The notes beneath the pieces were generated by a model, which was not told where the DNA came from, searched no databases, and saw only the letters and a program-made list of their open reading frames with translations. From assembly GCF_009176725.1 (NCBI RefSeq), contig NZ_AP020337.1, positions 5,215,501 to 5,279,500 of the forward strand: a stretch of DNA of 64,000 nucleotides. The letters are read 5' to 3'. Within the stretch, counting starts at the first letter, position 1, and each line of letters opens with the position of its first letter. Positions 16,679 to 25,622 of the stretch are shown piece after piece. A program made the translations under genes and the position numbers. This stretch comes from Pseudomonas sp. KUIN-1. Lineage in GTDB: Bacteria; Pseudomonadota; Gammaproteobacteria; Pseudomonadales; Pseudomonadaceae.

Positions 16679-17488
16679 ATGTCAACGCTGATACTGTCCC
16701 GCCGATTACCGCCGCGTCAGCTACGCCACTGGCCAGATCAGCCCGTGGGTAACTGCAACGTTGCCCCATCGTCACTTGTCGTCCAGCACAGCGACAACAC
16801 GCCACGCACATGGCCGCACGGCGCGTTGGCGATTGCACTGGCGATCGGGTTGCATGCCGCGCTGGCAGCGTGGCTGATGGCCGATCACCCGCAAGCGCCC
16901 GAGCCGACCCCGCCGATGCCGATCACCGTGCAGTGGGTGCCGCCGCCCGTTGCGCCGCCAGTTGCACAACCGACGCCGCCCGAGCCAACGCCTCAGCCAG
17001 CACCTGAGCCGCCTGCGCCAGCCCCCAAACCTGCGCCGCCTGAGCCCAAACCTGCCGAGCTACCCAAGCCCAAGGCGCAGCCCAGAACCGCGCCGAGCAA
17101 ACCTGTCGCCAAGCCTGTTGCGCCGGCGCCTTCCGTCGCGGCGCCCACACCGGCGCCTGCTGCAGCGCCAGCGCCAAGACCTGCGCCAGCGGCGCCACAG
17201 ACCACCACCGCGCCCATAGGCCGGGCCGGTTACCTGAACAATCCGCCGCCGGTCTACCCACCCGCCGCCGCGCGCCGCCATCAGGAAGGCACGACGATGC
17301 TGCGTGTGCATGTGCTGCCCAACGGACGTACCGACCAGGTGCAAGTGCTGCAAAGCAGCGGCGTCCCGGCGCTGGATGAAGCCGCGCAGGCCGCCGTCCG
17401 GCAATGGACCTTTATTCCCGCCAAACGCGGCGACACCCCGGTAGAAGGCTGGGTCAACGTCCCCATGGCCTTCAAACTCGCACCCTGA
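16679..17488 (+). CDS. tonB: TonB energy transducer, system 1
   Basis: 269-residue TonB. It has one TM segment (GALAIALAIGLHAALAAWLM, about 48-67) preceded by about 45 cytoplasmic residues, a long Pro/Ala/Lys-rich periplasmic spacer (about 75-180), and a C-terminal TonB domain (YLNNPPPVYPPAAARRHQEG to the end) with the YP motif. It carries proton-motive-force energy from ExbB-ExbD to outer-membrane receptors. First gene of a four-gene operon tonB-exbB-exbD-receptor. The long N-terminal extension is common in pseudomonad TonB1, though the exact start could lie downstream. Confidence 0.9.
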   Translation: MSTLILSRRLPPRQLRHWPDQPVGNCNVAPSSLVVQHSDNTPRTWPHGALAIALAIGLHAALAAWLMADHPQAPEPTPPMPITVQWVPPPVAPPVAQPTPPEPTPQPAPEPPAPAPKPAPPEPKPAELPKPKAQPRTAPSKPVAKPVAPAPSVAAPTPAPAAAPAPRPAPAAPQTTTAPIGRAGYLNNPPPVYPPAAARRHQEGTTMLRVHVLPNGRTDQVQVLQSSGVPALDEAAQAAVRQWTFIPAKRGDTPVEGWVNVPMAFKLAP

Positions 17489-17498
17489 GGCTCACGTC

Positions 17499-18191
17499 AT
17501 GAACACCGCTTACTCCGTACTCATTACCCAATCCTCAATGGCCCTGCTGGTGATTTTCTCGCTGGTGACCTGGGCGTTGCTGCTCGGCAAGACCTTCCAG
17601 CACTGGCGACTGACCCGGCAGAACCGACGCTACGCCACGCAGTTCTGGGCCGCCGGCGACCTGAAAAATGCGCTGCACCTGCCCAACAGTGAAGGCAGCC
17701 TGGCACGCCTGACCGATGCCGGCGCGCAGGCCCTCGCCGCGCCCCACGACTCGCCGGACCTGGGCCACAGCTGGAACCGCCAGGACTTGCTCGAGCGCAG
17801 CCTGCGTCAACAGATCCACAAGGAACGTCGTCGCCTGGAGAGCGGCATGATCCTGCTGGCATCGATCGGCAGCACCGCGCCCTTCATCGGCCTGTTCGGT
17901 ACGGTGTTCGGGATCATTCATGCACTCAGCGCGATCAGCCAGGCCAAGTCGGCGAGCATTGCGGTGGTCGCCGGGCCGATTGGCGAAGCGCTGGTAGCGA
18001 CCGGCGTCGGCATTGCCGTCGCGGTGCCTGCGGTGCTGGCCTACAACTTTTTCGGGCGGCGTCTGAAGCTGGTGATCGCGGACCTTGAGGAGTTCGCCGT
18101 GGACTTCCTCAACCTCTCGCAACGCAACGCCTTCCGGCTGCAACCCGACCACCGCGACAAGACGGCCCCGAGCCTGAAAGGAGTGAGCTGA
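17499..18191 (+). CDS. exbB: ExbB proton-channel subunit, system 1
   Basis: 230-residue MotA/TolQ/ExbB-family inner-membrane protein. TM1 about residues 12-32, a cytoplasmic loop, then TM2 (about 125-150, LASIGSTAPFIGLFGTVFGI with the conserved Gly/Pro/Thr) and TM3 (about 165-195, AGPIGEALVATGVGIAVAVP). With ExbD it forms the proton channel that drives TonB. It follows tonB by 10 nt and is separated from exbD by a single base, so expression is coupled. Confidence 0.92.
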   Translation: MNTAYSVLITQSSMALLVIFSLVTWALLLGKTFQHWRLTRQNRRYATQFWAAGDLKNALHLPNSEGSLARLTDAGAQALAAPHDSPDLGHSWNRQDLLERSLRQQIHKERRRLESGMILLASIGSTAPFIGLFGTVFGIIHALSAISQAKSASIAVVAGPIGEALVATGVGIAVAVPAVLAYNFFGRRLKLVIADLEEFAVDFLNLSQRNAFRLQPDHRDKTAPSLKGVS

Positions 18192-18192
18192 C

Positions 18193-18597
18193 ATGTCCTT
18201 CTCCACGTCCAATGATGACGATGCAATCAGCGACATCAACATCACGCCGTTGGTGGATGTGATGCTGGTACTGCTGGTGACCTTCATCGTCACCGCACCA
18301 CTGCTCAATAACGCCATACCGCTGGACCTGCCGCAGACCGTCGCCACCACCTCACTGGATCAGGCCGACCCGGTGGTGGTGAGTGTCGATGCCAGCGGCG
18401 GCGTGTTCATCGACAGCGAAGCTGTAGCGCTGGAGCAACTTCCGGAGGCGCTGCAAACCCTGCACAGCAAAGACCCGGACGTCGCCGTCAGCCTGCGCGC
18501 CGATCAGGCGACGGGTTACGGCCGCGTGGCCCAGGTGCTGGCCGATGTGCAGAAAGCCGGCATCAGTCGCCTGTCGGTGATTACCGAAAGCCCCTGA
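18193..18597 (+). CDS. exbD: ExbD proton-channel subunit, system 1
   Basis: 134-residue ExbD/TolR protein: a short cytoplasmic N-terminus, one TM helix (NITPLVDVMLVLLVTFIVTAP) with the essential proton-carrying Asp in PLVDVMLVLL (about residue 20), and a periplasmic domain. Works with ExbB encoded just upstream. The following TonB-dependent receptor gene lies 72 nt downstream without a terminator, pointing to a single transcript for the set. Confidence 0.92.
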   Translation: MSFSTSNDDDAISDINITPLVDVMLVLLVTFIVTAPLLNNAIPLDLPQTVATTSLDQADPVVVSVDASGGVFIDSEAVALEQLPEALQTLHSKDPDVAVSLRADQATGYGRVAQVLADVQKAGISRLSVITESP

Positions 18598-18669
18598 AAC
18601 AAAGACCTGTCGTTCACCACATGACCCGCCGCAAGCGCGGCGCCCTGACGCCTCCAGGAAAATCTTTCC

Positions 18670-20976
18670 ATGAACAATCGATCGATACCGCGTGCACCTC
18701 GATTCCCGGTAACGCGCCTTGCGCTACTGGTTTCATTGAACTCACTGTGCCTGATCAGCCCGTTCATTCAGGCCGATGACGACGTGCCCACCTCGGTAAC
18801 AGCGCCCGCCAGCGACGACAGCGCCGCCATGACGCTGGGCACGGTGTCAGTGATTGGTCAGGGCGAGACCCGCCAGGTGCAGCGCGTGACGCAAAAGGAT
18901 GTGAAGGCTTACTCGGCAGGCACCAGCCCGATGAAGGTTCTGCAACGCCTGCCGGGGGTCAACTTTCAGTCCGGTGACCCGCTGGGCCGTGAAGAAGGCA
19001 GCCAGCGCATCAGCCTGCGCGGCTTCGATATGCACCACCTGGGTTACACGCTGGACGGCGTCACCCTTGGCAACATGAGCTTCGGCAACTTCAACGGTCT
19101 GAGCATCACCCGCGCGATCATCGCGGAAAACATCGCCTCCAGCGAAGTGGCACCCGGCATCGGATCACTGGGCACGGCATCGAACAGTGATCTGGGCGGC
19201 ACGATCCAGTTCACCAGTTCCAACCCTGATAAAGAGTTCGGCGCGCGTCTGTCGCAAACCCTGGGCAGCTACGACACGTCACGCACTTTCATGCGGGTCG
19301 ACACCGGCGAATACAACGGACTTTCAGCGTACGTGTCGGGCGAAAAGTACGACGCCGACGCCTGGAAAGGCCACAACAACCCGCAAAAGTCCGACGCGGT
19401 GAACGCCAAGGTCAACTACAACTTCGGCGACAACCGGGTGAGTTTCTTCCACAGCACCTCGTCCCATGACGAAGCCAACCTGCCGAACATGTCGAAGAGC
19501 ATCATCCAGCGTCTGGGCTACAACTGGAGCTACTACACGCCGGACTGGACCCGCGCGGTCAATGCGGCCAACGGCATTTATAGCGGCGGGGTAACCAGCG
19601 CAAACGATGCGACCTACAACGCCAGCAGCCTGCGCGACGACGAACTGGACATCCTCAACGGCAACTTCTCGCTGACCGATGATCTGGTCCTGGACGCCAC
19701 CGTCTATCACCACCATGACTCGGGCCGGGGCAACTCGTATTACCCGTTCGTCTACACCAGCGGCTCGACGACGGTGCCGAGCAATTCGATTCGCAGCACA
19801 AAATACGGCATTGATCGAACCGGCTTCCAGAGCTCGCTGACCTACTACCTCGGCCAGCATGAAATTCAGGGCGGGTTCTGGATTCAGTCCAACAAGAACG
19901 ACATCTCGCGCTACCTGTTCGATACCACCAATGCGACGCCGCAGAACCACATCGTCAAAACCGATGGCCTGCCCTTGGCGGCCACCGTTCTGGACCAGAG
20001 TTACAACGACCTGACCCGGCAGTTCTACCTGCGCGACACCTACACATTGCTCGATGACCGCCTCAAACTTGAGTTCGGCGCGAAAAATACCGTGACCACC
20101 TCGACAGCCGAGGGCAAAGGTGGCGGTTATGCCAGTGGTTCGCTGCAAGCGCGGGACAGGTTTCTGCCGCAAGCAGGTGCGACCTACAAACTCGACGAGG
20201 ACGACGAAGTCTTCACCTCTTACTCGGAAAACATGGCCGCATTCCCGAGTGGCGGTTATAGCCCGTTCTTCACGACGCAGAGCGCCGTCGATGCGCAGAA
20301 CGGCTTCAAGGACCTGAAGCCGGAAACCTCGAAAACCGTCGAATTGGGCGTGCGCCGCAGCACCAGGCTGTATTCGGCCTCGGCAGCGATCTACAACACC
20401 AAATTCGATAACCGCCTGGTCGCCATCACCAATTGCACGGGCATCGTCATCTGCCAGAACGGCGTCGCCAACGTCGGTTCGGTCACCAGTCGAGGCCTGG
20501 AACTGTCGTTCGGCCTGACGCCCAATGAGAACTGGCGCTGGTCCAACTCCATGTCCTATAACCACAGCACTTACGACGATGACTACACCAGCGGCGGCAA
20601 CACCGTTCATGTAAAAGGCAAGACCGTCGTCGATACACCGAAACTGATGTATTCAAGCAACCTGGACTGGAATTGGGAACACTGGAACGCCGGCTTGCAA
20701 GGCAGCTACATCAGCAAGCGCTATTACACCTACACCAATGACTCCAGTGTCAGCGGCTACTGGCTGGCGAACGCCAACCTCGGCTATGACTTCGGCAAAC
20801 TCGGCGCCCTCAAGGACACCACGCTGTCGCTGAACATGGTCAACCTGTTCGACAAACGCTACATCTCCACGCTCAACACCGACGCCAGCGCAGCCACCGA
20901 CCCGGCGGGCAACTTGCAGATTCTTCAAGTGGGCACACCGCGCAGCGCATTCGTAACACTGGGCGTGAAACTCTGA
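18670..20976 (+). CDS. TonB-dependent outer-membrane receptor, system 1
   Basis: 768-residue receptor. A signal peptide (ends about QA-DDD, residue 37) is followed by a plug domain (about 55-170; TonB-box-like TLGTVSVIG, and LQRLPGVNFQ, RISLRGFDMHHLGYTLDGV) and a 22-strand barrel ending in VTLGVKL with the C-terminal aromatic/hydrophobic strand. There is no N-terminal signalling extension, so it is not a FecA-type transducer. The cargo is unknown. The operator-like motif upstream of its operon, shared with the Ugp-like operon at 40.7 kb, hints at the same phospho- or sugar-type substrate rather than a siderophore (inference). Confidence 0.88.
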   Translation: MNNRSIPRAPRFPVTRLALLVSLNSLCLISPFIQADDDVPTSVTAPASDDSAAMTLGTVSVIGQGETRQVQRVTQKDVKAYSAGTSPMKVLQRLPGVNFQSGDPLGREEGSQRISLRGFDMHHLGYTLDGVTLGNMSFGNFNGLSITRAIIAENIASSEVAPGIGSLGTASNSDLGGTIQFTSSNPDKEFGARLSQTLGSYDTSRTFMRVDTGEYNGLSAYVSGEKYDADAWKGHNNPQKSDAVNAKVNYNFGDNRVSFFHSTSSHDEANLPNMSKSIIQRLGYNWSYYTPDWTRAVNAANGIYSGGVTSANDATYNASSLRDDELDILNGNFSLTDDLVLDATVYHHHDSGRGNSYYPFVYTSGSTTVPSNSIRSTKYGIDRTGFQSSLTYYLGQHEIQGGFWIQSNKNDISRYLFDTTNATPQNHIVKTDGLPLAATVLDQSYNDLTRQFYLRDTYTLLDDRLKLEFGAKNTVTTSTAEGKGGGYASGSLQARDRFLPQAGATYKLDEDDEVFTSYSENMAAFPSGGYSPFFTTQSAVDAQNGFKDLKPETSKTVELGVRRSTRLYSASAAIYNTKFDNRLVAITNCTGIVICQNGVANVGSVTSRGLELSFGLTPNENWRWSNSMSYNHSTYDDDYTSGGNTVHVKGKTVVDTPKLMYSSNLDWNWEHWNAGLQGSYISKRYYTYTNDSSVSGYWLANANLGYDFGKLGALKDTTLSLNMVNLFDKRYISTLNTDASAATDPAGNLQILQVGTPRSAFVTLGVKL

Positions 20977-21061
20977 TCGTTGCTGACTGAAGACGGGCGA
21001 AGGATCGCCCCACCCGCCACCTGCATTGAATGACGCTACGCGGTCTGCCCCTAGAGACAGG

Positions 21062-21095
21062 CTCCTGTGGGAGCGAGCTTGCTCGCGAAGGCAAT
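21062..21095. repeat. solo REP element
   Basis: TGTGGGAGCGAGCTTGCTCG (from 21067) followed by CGAAGGCAAT: a single REP of a related but distinct subtype in the receptor-HTH gene gap. Confidence 0.75.
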
Positions 21096-21205
21096 CCGCC
21101 AGTCGCTGCATAATACGTGTCGGTTGCCAGCCCCACGGCGACGAACAGCGCACTGTGCTGCATACTTCCCCCCTCTCTAGCGCCTGACCTCCATGTGGAC
21201 ACCCC

Positions 21206-21445
21206 ATGACACCCAACGCAGAACTCTATAACCCCTCCACCGAATATGCCGACAAACTGATCTCGCGCATTGGCCAAACCCCTTCGTGGATCGCCAAGCG
21301 CATCGGTGTGACCGACAAACGCATTCGCTACATCCTCGATGGCGAGCGGACCGTCAAGGGCGAGACCACGCCGATTCAGATGACCTATACCGAGCAGTTT
21401 GCGCTGGAGTGCCTTGTGGCAGAGGCTATAGCCCTGAGGATGTAG
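21206..21445 (+). CDS. small HTH-like protein, 79 aa
   Basis: Short basic/neutral protein. Residues 20-50 (ISRIGQTPSWIAKRIGVTDKRIRYILDGERTVKG) resemble a helix-turn-helix of the Cro/phage-repressor type, in which SWIAKRIGVTDKRIRYIL would be helices 2 and 3. A DNA-binding role is therefore likely but unproved. It has no close operon partners: a REP and a solo promoter region lie upstream and a lipoprotein gene 81 nt downstream. The ribosome site is weak, so the start is tentative. Confidence 0.6.
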   Translation: MTPNAELYNPSTEYADKLISRIGQTPSWIAKRIGVTDKRIRYILDGERTVKGETTPIQMTYTEQFALECLVAEAIALRM

Positions 21446-21526
21446 GCCCGCAGGCTATCAAGCATTGCCCTTGAATCTGAGGTTCCTGATAATCACGCCC
21501 CCAAATAACTCAGGCAAGGAAATGCA

Positions 21527-22078
21527 GTGAAAGGAAATCTACTGTTGGTTGCGGTGCTTGCACTGTTGATGCAAGGCTGTGGCGTGACCATGACGCGTTA
21601 CGAGCCCAGCTTCGATAACGTCCAGAAGCTCAAGCAGACGCCTCCCCTTCTACCGATCCGTCAGGCCCAGGTCAGCGCCGCGGCAGGTCAGGATTCATTG
21701 CAGGTGCGGGGTAATCCTGTCACATCCCCTAGCGGCAGCATCACGCAACATATTCAGGATGCCCTGACGGGTGAACTGGACCGCGCAGGTCTCATCGACC
21801 CACAATCGCCGCGCCAGCTGAATGTGCTGGTTACCCATAATGAACTGACCGCTGGAATGGGTACCGGCACCGGCACAATCGCCGCGCGCTTCACCCTGCT
21901 TGACGGCGAGAAAGTTGAATATGACGCCACCAAGCAGGTCAGCAGTCAATGGAACAGCAGCTTTCTGGGTGCGGTCGCTATCCCCAATGCGGCAAACGCT
22001 TACAACCCGCTGGTGCGTGATTTGCTCAAGGCTTTATACAGCGACCCGTTGTTTACCCAGGCGCTGAACCACAAATAA
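21527..22078 (+). CDS. putative lipoprotein, 183 aa
   Basis: Starts with GTG 21527, set by AAGGAA 7 nt upstream. A signal peptide with lipobox (LLMQGC, Cys18) is followed by an alpha/beta domain with LQVRGNPVTSPSGSITQHIQDALTGELDRAGL, resembling the many uncharacterised pseudomonad envelope lipoproteins that pair with the convergent gene at 22121. No enzyme motif is seen; the AGMGTGTGTIAARFTLLDG segment is a flexible Gly-rich loop followed by a strand. A strong terminator sits directly after the stop. Confidence 0.7.
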   Translation: MKGNLLLVAVLALLMQGCGVTMTRYEPSFDNVQKLKQTPPLLPIRQAQVSAAAGQDSLQVRGNPVTSPSGSITQHIQDALTGELDRAGLIDPQSPRQLNVLVTHNELTAGMGTGTGTIAARFTLLDGEKVEYDATKQVSSQWNSSFLGAVAIPNAANAYNPLVRDLLKALYSDPLFTQALNHK

Positions 22079-22107
22079 AAAAAGAGCCCACATGGGCTCT
22101 TTTTTTG
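22077..22107. terminator. bidirectional terminator between two lipoprotein genes
   Basis: AAAAAAAGAGCCCA pairs with TGGGCTCTTTTTTT around CA: poly-A and poly-T arms make it work in both directions. Confidence 0.9.
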
Positions 22108-22120
22108 GGCGGTCAGTTCA

Positions 22121-22756
22121 TTACGCCTGCGGAACACTAACATTCAGCATTGAATACTTCAGACTCTGGCTATCCACCAACTGCTTGAGCAGTGAATTGA
22201 CCTGGCGCGTAAATGTATCGGTAACAGCCTTCTGCGGGGTATTGGCCATCATCGGCACAAACCAGATACCTATCCAGGTATTGATTGCATCATGGTTACC
22301 GACTGTTCTCAGCACCTTACCCTGAGAATCCTGCGCGTCCAGGCTCATGCTGTACTGATCGGTGGCCATCGAAGGAATAATAGTCAGGGTCAGGCCACTG
22401 ACAAACGCCATTACCATTTGGCCACCGCTCGGCGGATGGTTATACACCTTGAGGTGCAGGCTGTAGTCGCCTGGCTGTTTCTTGAACTCATCAAGGGTCA
22501 CTCGGCCAAACAGCCCTGAGTCAGTCAGCACTTTTTGCAGTTGAGGCTTGAGTGCATCCCGAGCTTGCGGTACTTCTACTGCGCCGGCGGTACCGGGTGT
22601 GCCCTGGTAGAAATCGAAGGCAACAAACACGTTGGGTTTGTTCGTGTAGCTGGCCATGGAGGGCATGGTGACTGGCGCTACTTCATCCTTGGTAAAGCTG
22701 GCGCAACCGCTCAATACCAGCATTGCCGCAAGACCCAGCGTCTTCAAGCGTTTCAT
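22121..22756 (-). CDS. putative lipoprotein, 211 aa
   Basis: Signal peptide with lipobox (MLVLSGC, Cys18) then a 190-residue mature domain. It contains YTNKPNVFVAFDFYQGTPGTAG, VTLDEFKKQPGDYSLHLKVYNHPPSGG and a hydrophobic stretch MVMAFVSGLTLTIIPSM, followed by strands with QYSMSLDAQDSQGKVLRTVG, the pattern of outer-membrane-associated lipoproteins of unknown function. It converges on a similar-sized lipoprotein gene, suggesting functional association. No known family is recognised with confidence. Confidence 0.72.
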   Translation of the reverse strand: MKRLKTLGLAAMLVLSGCASFTKDEVAPVTMPSMASYTNKPNVFVAFDFYQGTPGTAGAVEVPQARDALKPQLQKVLTDSGLFGRVTLDEFKKQPGDYSLHLKVYNHPPSGGQMVMAFVSGLTLTIIPSMATDQYSMSLDAQDSQGKVLRTVGNHDAINTWIGIWFVPMMANTPQKAVTDTFTRQVNSLLKQLVDSQSLKYSMLNVSVPQA

Positions 22757-23267
22757 TTACGATTTCCTTAGTCAATAACAGAACGTCTGTCCGAATCCAT
22801 TCAAGAATTGCGGCCTTACCGCTACCTCATACGGCAGCGATAGAGGCCACTATTGTGCCACCAACTAAAGCTTCGTCAATAATCTTTAAACTGGCGCAGG
22901 CCTCCAGGCGAATGATCCGGGAAATAATTGGCCACAGCCGCAAAGAATTTCATGCGCTGGATCGTCTCGCGCTATTTCATACCCCACGGCTTATTTTCGC
23001 GCTGCTCCTAATAAGCGATGCAACAGAGGCCCAGTAGTTCTTGAACTAACTACCTGCGCACCTGGGATGGCTGTTGACGCTACCTTTGAAGCCAAACGGC
23101 CCCACCAGGCACAACGCAGGCGCCACCCTGCCTGAGCGGGCCCTGCACATGCGCGAATACCGTCAACGGCCAGGCAATGACCGCAATCGCGACCAGCAGC
23201 ATCAGGATCACGGTGACTGACAGCGCACGCTCACAGCAAAAAATAAAGATTGAATCCTCACAAAAAA
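22757..23267. other. gap with no clear gene
   Basis: About 510 bp without a supported gene. The only coding-like piece is on the minus strand near 23080-23220, where a hydrophobic helix (VTVILMLLVAIAVIAWPLTVFA) precedes a short tail; it lacks a ribosome site and may be a gene relic. Confidence 0.4.
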
Positions 23268-23283
23268 TGTTATTTAAATAACA
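23268..23283 (+). promoter_or_regulatory. DeoR operator ahead of deoK
   Basis: TGTTATTTAAATAACA is a perfect 16-bp palindrome ending 51 nt before deoK. The E. coli deo operator is TGTTAGAATTCTAACA: same length and same TGTTA/TAACA half sites. The deoC promoter region carries a second copy (27503-27518). Confidence 0.8.
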
Positions 23284-23334
23284 CAAATAAAAGCCGTCGA
23301 GGCTTCCGTCGGCGCTGGTGAGGTCAACATAACA

Positions 23335-24261
23335 ATGAGCAAGATTGCAGTCATCGGCAGCAACATGGTCGACCTGATCACTTACATCGAACGCATGCCC
23401 GCCCAGGGCGAAACGCTCGAGGCACCGCGTTTTGCCATGGGGTGCGGCGGCAAGGGCGCCAATCAGGCCGCCGCCGCGGCGCTGCTGGGCGCCGACGTGC
23501 TGATGCTCAGCAAGGTCGGCGACGATGCGTTCGCCGATACGACCCTGGCCAATTTTCAACGACTGGGCATTGATACACGCTTCGTCGAACGGGTGCCGGG
23601 CGTGTCGAGCGGCGTGGCGCCGATCTTCGTCCAGGAGAACTCCCACAACAGCATCCTCATCGTCAAAGGCGCCAATGCCCACCTGAGCCCGGCCGATATC
23701 GACCGCGCCGAGGCGCAACTGCGCGATTGCGCTTTGATTGTGCTACAACTGGAAGTCGAGCTGGCGACCGTCTACCACGCCATCGCCTTCGCTCACCGGC
23801 ATGCCATCCCGGTGCTGCTCAATCCGGCACCGGCCTTGGCCGGCCTGAGCCGCGAGCACCTCGCGCAGCTGGACTTCCTGATCCCCAACGAGAGCGAGCT
23901 GGCCCTGATCAGCGGCCAGCCGGTGACGTGCGCCGAGGAAGCGGCTCAGGCTGCACGCCAATTGGTCGCGCTGGGCGTACGCCACGTCATCGTCACCCTC
24001 GGCGAACAAGGGGCGCTGTACGTCGGCGCCGAAGGCGAGTGGCAGGTGCCAGGGGTCAAGGTTCAGGCGCGTGACACCACCGGTGCCGGTGACGCCTTCA
24101 TTGGCTGCTTCGCCCGGCACTGGAGCCAGGACGGAAATATTCGCCAAGCCATGCACCAGGCGGTGGCCTACTCCGCCTGCTCGGTCACCGGCCTCGGCAC
24201 GCAATCTTCTTACCCCGATGCGTCCACGTTTGCACGATTCCTCGATGCATCGGCCAACTGA
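23335..24261 (+). CDS. deoK: deoxyribokinase (PfkB family)
   Basis: 308-residue PfkB/ribokinase-family sugar kinase. It has the substrate-binding N-terminus GSNMVDLITYIERMPAQGET, GGKGANQAAAAALLGA (signature 1), and the catalytic anion hole DTTGAGDAFIG with the Asp base (about residue 254). By sequence alone it could be ribokinase, but it sits in a set with a FucP-type permease, a DeoX-like protein, a DeoR repressor and deoC, and has a DeoR-type operator upstream, so 2-deoxyribose phosphorylation to deoxyribose-5-phosphate is the favoured role (as in Salmonella deoK). Confidence 0.85.
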   Translation: MSKIAVIGSNMVDLITYIERMPAQGETLEAPRFAMGCGGKGANQAAAAALLGADVLMLSKVGDDAFADTTLANFQRLGIDTRFVERVPGVSSGVAPIFVQENSHNSILIVKGANAHLSPADIDRAEAQLRDCALIVLQLEVELATVYHAIAFAHRHAIPVLLNPAPALAGLSREHLAQLDFLIPNESELALISGQPVTCAEEAAQAARQLVALGVRHVIVTLGEQGALYVGAEGEWQVPGVKVQARDTTGAGDAFIGCFARHWSQDGNIRQAMHQAVAYSACSVTGLGTQSSYPDASTFARFLDASAN

Positions 24262-24290
24262 CACTCACCAGCATCTCGCGGAGAACAATA

Positions 24291-25622
24291 ATGAATAAGC
24301 CTGCGCTGCAACAAACTCCGGACGGGTTCTACCTGAACCGCACGCCGTGGTTCGCCTTTCTCCTGCTCTGCAGCATATTTGCCCTGTGGGCGGCGGCCGC
24401 GAGCATGAACGACGTGCTGATCGCGCACTTCAAGAAGGCCTTCCTGCTCAGTGACTTCCAGACCGCTTTCGTGCAGTCGGCGTTTTACCTGGGTTACTTC
24501 TTCGTCGCCATTCCGGCGGCATTGGTGGTGCGCCGCTTCAGCTACAAGACCACTATCCTCATCGGCCTGATGCTGTACCTGTTCGGCTGCGCCCTGTTCT
24601 TTCCGGCGGCGTCGACTGCCAAGTACGGCATGTTCCTGATGGCGCTGTTCGTCATCGCCGCCGGCCTGTCGTTTCTCGAGACCGCGTGCAACACCTACTC
24701 GACACTGATGGGGCCGCGGGAAACCGGCACGCGGCGCCTGAACATCTCGCAGACCTTCCACCCATTCGGCGCCATGACCGGGGTATACGTCGGCAGCTTC
24801 GTGATGTTCAAGGACACCGACGCCACGCGCGAACAGTTGACCCAGATGAGCGCCAGCGAGGCAGCAGCGCAGCAATTGCAAATGATCCAGTCGACCCTGC
24901 TGCCGTACAAATGGATGATCGCGGTACTCATATTGATGTTCATTCTGATCGCCATCACGCGCTTCCCCGCATGCAAGGGCAACGGCACCGTCAGCGAACC
25001 GCGGGCGAGCATCGGCCAGAGCCTCGGCCGCCTGCGGCGCAATCCGCGCTTTTGCTTCGGTGTGCTGGCGCAGTTCCTCTACGTCGGCGCGCAGGTCGGG
25101 GTATGGAGTTTCACTATTCGCCTGGCCATGCAAATGGGCGGCATGAACGAGCGCAGTGCCTCGTGGTTTCTGCTGACCACCTTTGCCGCCTATTTTATCG
25201 GCAAGATGATCGCCAATCTGCTGATGCGCAAAATGCACCCGGCCAAAGTCCTCGCGGTGTATGGCGTGCTGTGCATCGTGCTGCTGGCCTACACTATCCT
25301 GGTGCCGAACATCAGCGCGGTGTATGCCGCCGTAGGGGTCAGTGTGTTTCTCGGGCCTTGCTGGCCGACCATCTATGGTCTGACCATTGATGGGCTCGGC
25401 GAGGACACCGGTGTCGGCGGCTCGTTGCTGGTGATGAGCATCGTTGGCGGTGGCGTGATGCCGATCTTCCAGGGCCTGCTCAGCGACGCCAATGGCGGCA
25501 ACATGCAGATTGCCTATAGCGTGCCGCTGCTGTGCTTCGTGGCCATCGTGATGTACGCAGTGTACTGCATGCGTCAGCCGCAACCGGTGCTGGGTGGTTC
25601 GGCCACGGCGGTAGCGCAATGA
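24291..25622 (+). CDS. deoP: deoxyribose permease, FucP-family MFS transporter
   Basis: 443-residue inner-membrane transporter with 12 predicted TM helices and the FucP-family features: an N-terminal FAFLLLCSIFALWAAAASMNDVLIAHFKKAFLLS, and a second half beginning RNPRFCFGVLAQFLYVGAQVGVWSFTI. Family members are proton symporters for fucose and related sugars; Salmonella DeoP imports 2-deoxyribose. It lies 29 nt after deoK and overlaps deoX by 4 nt. The substrate is inferred from context. Confidence 0.85.
   Translation: MNKPALQQTPDGFYLNRTPWFAFLLLCSIFALWAAAASMNDVLIAHFKKAFLLSDFQTAFVQSAFYLGYFFVAIPAALVVRRFSYKTTILIGLMLYLFGCALFFPAASTAKYGMFLMALFVIAAGLSFLETACNTYSTLMGPRETGTRRLNISQTFHPFGAMTGVYVGSFVMFKDTDATREQLTQMSASEAAAQQLQMIQSTLLPYKWMIAVLILMFILIAITRFPACKGNGTVSEPRASIGQSLGRLRRNPRFCFGVLAQFLYVGAQVGVWSFTIRLAMQMGGMNERSASWFLLTTFAAYFIGKMIANLLMRKMHPAKVLAVYGVLCIVLLAYTILVPNISAVYAAVGVSVFLGPCWPTIYGLTIDGLGEDTGVGGSLLVMSIVGGGVMPIFQGLLSDANGGNMQIAYSVPLLCFVAIVMYAVYCMRQPQPVLGGSATAVAQ

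Noticed and set aside
19324..20610. 428-codon minus-strand frame opposite the TonB-1 receptor
   Set aside because: It is a shadow of the receptor gene in GC-rich codons and shows no family signature.
22723..23037. 104-codon plus-strand frame
   Set aside because: It overlaps the lipoprotein gene start antisense and has no ribosome site or recognisable sequence.
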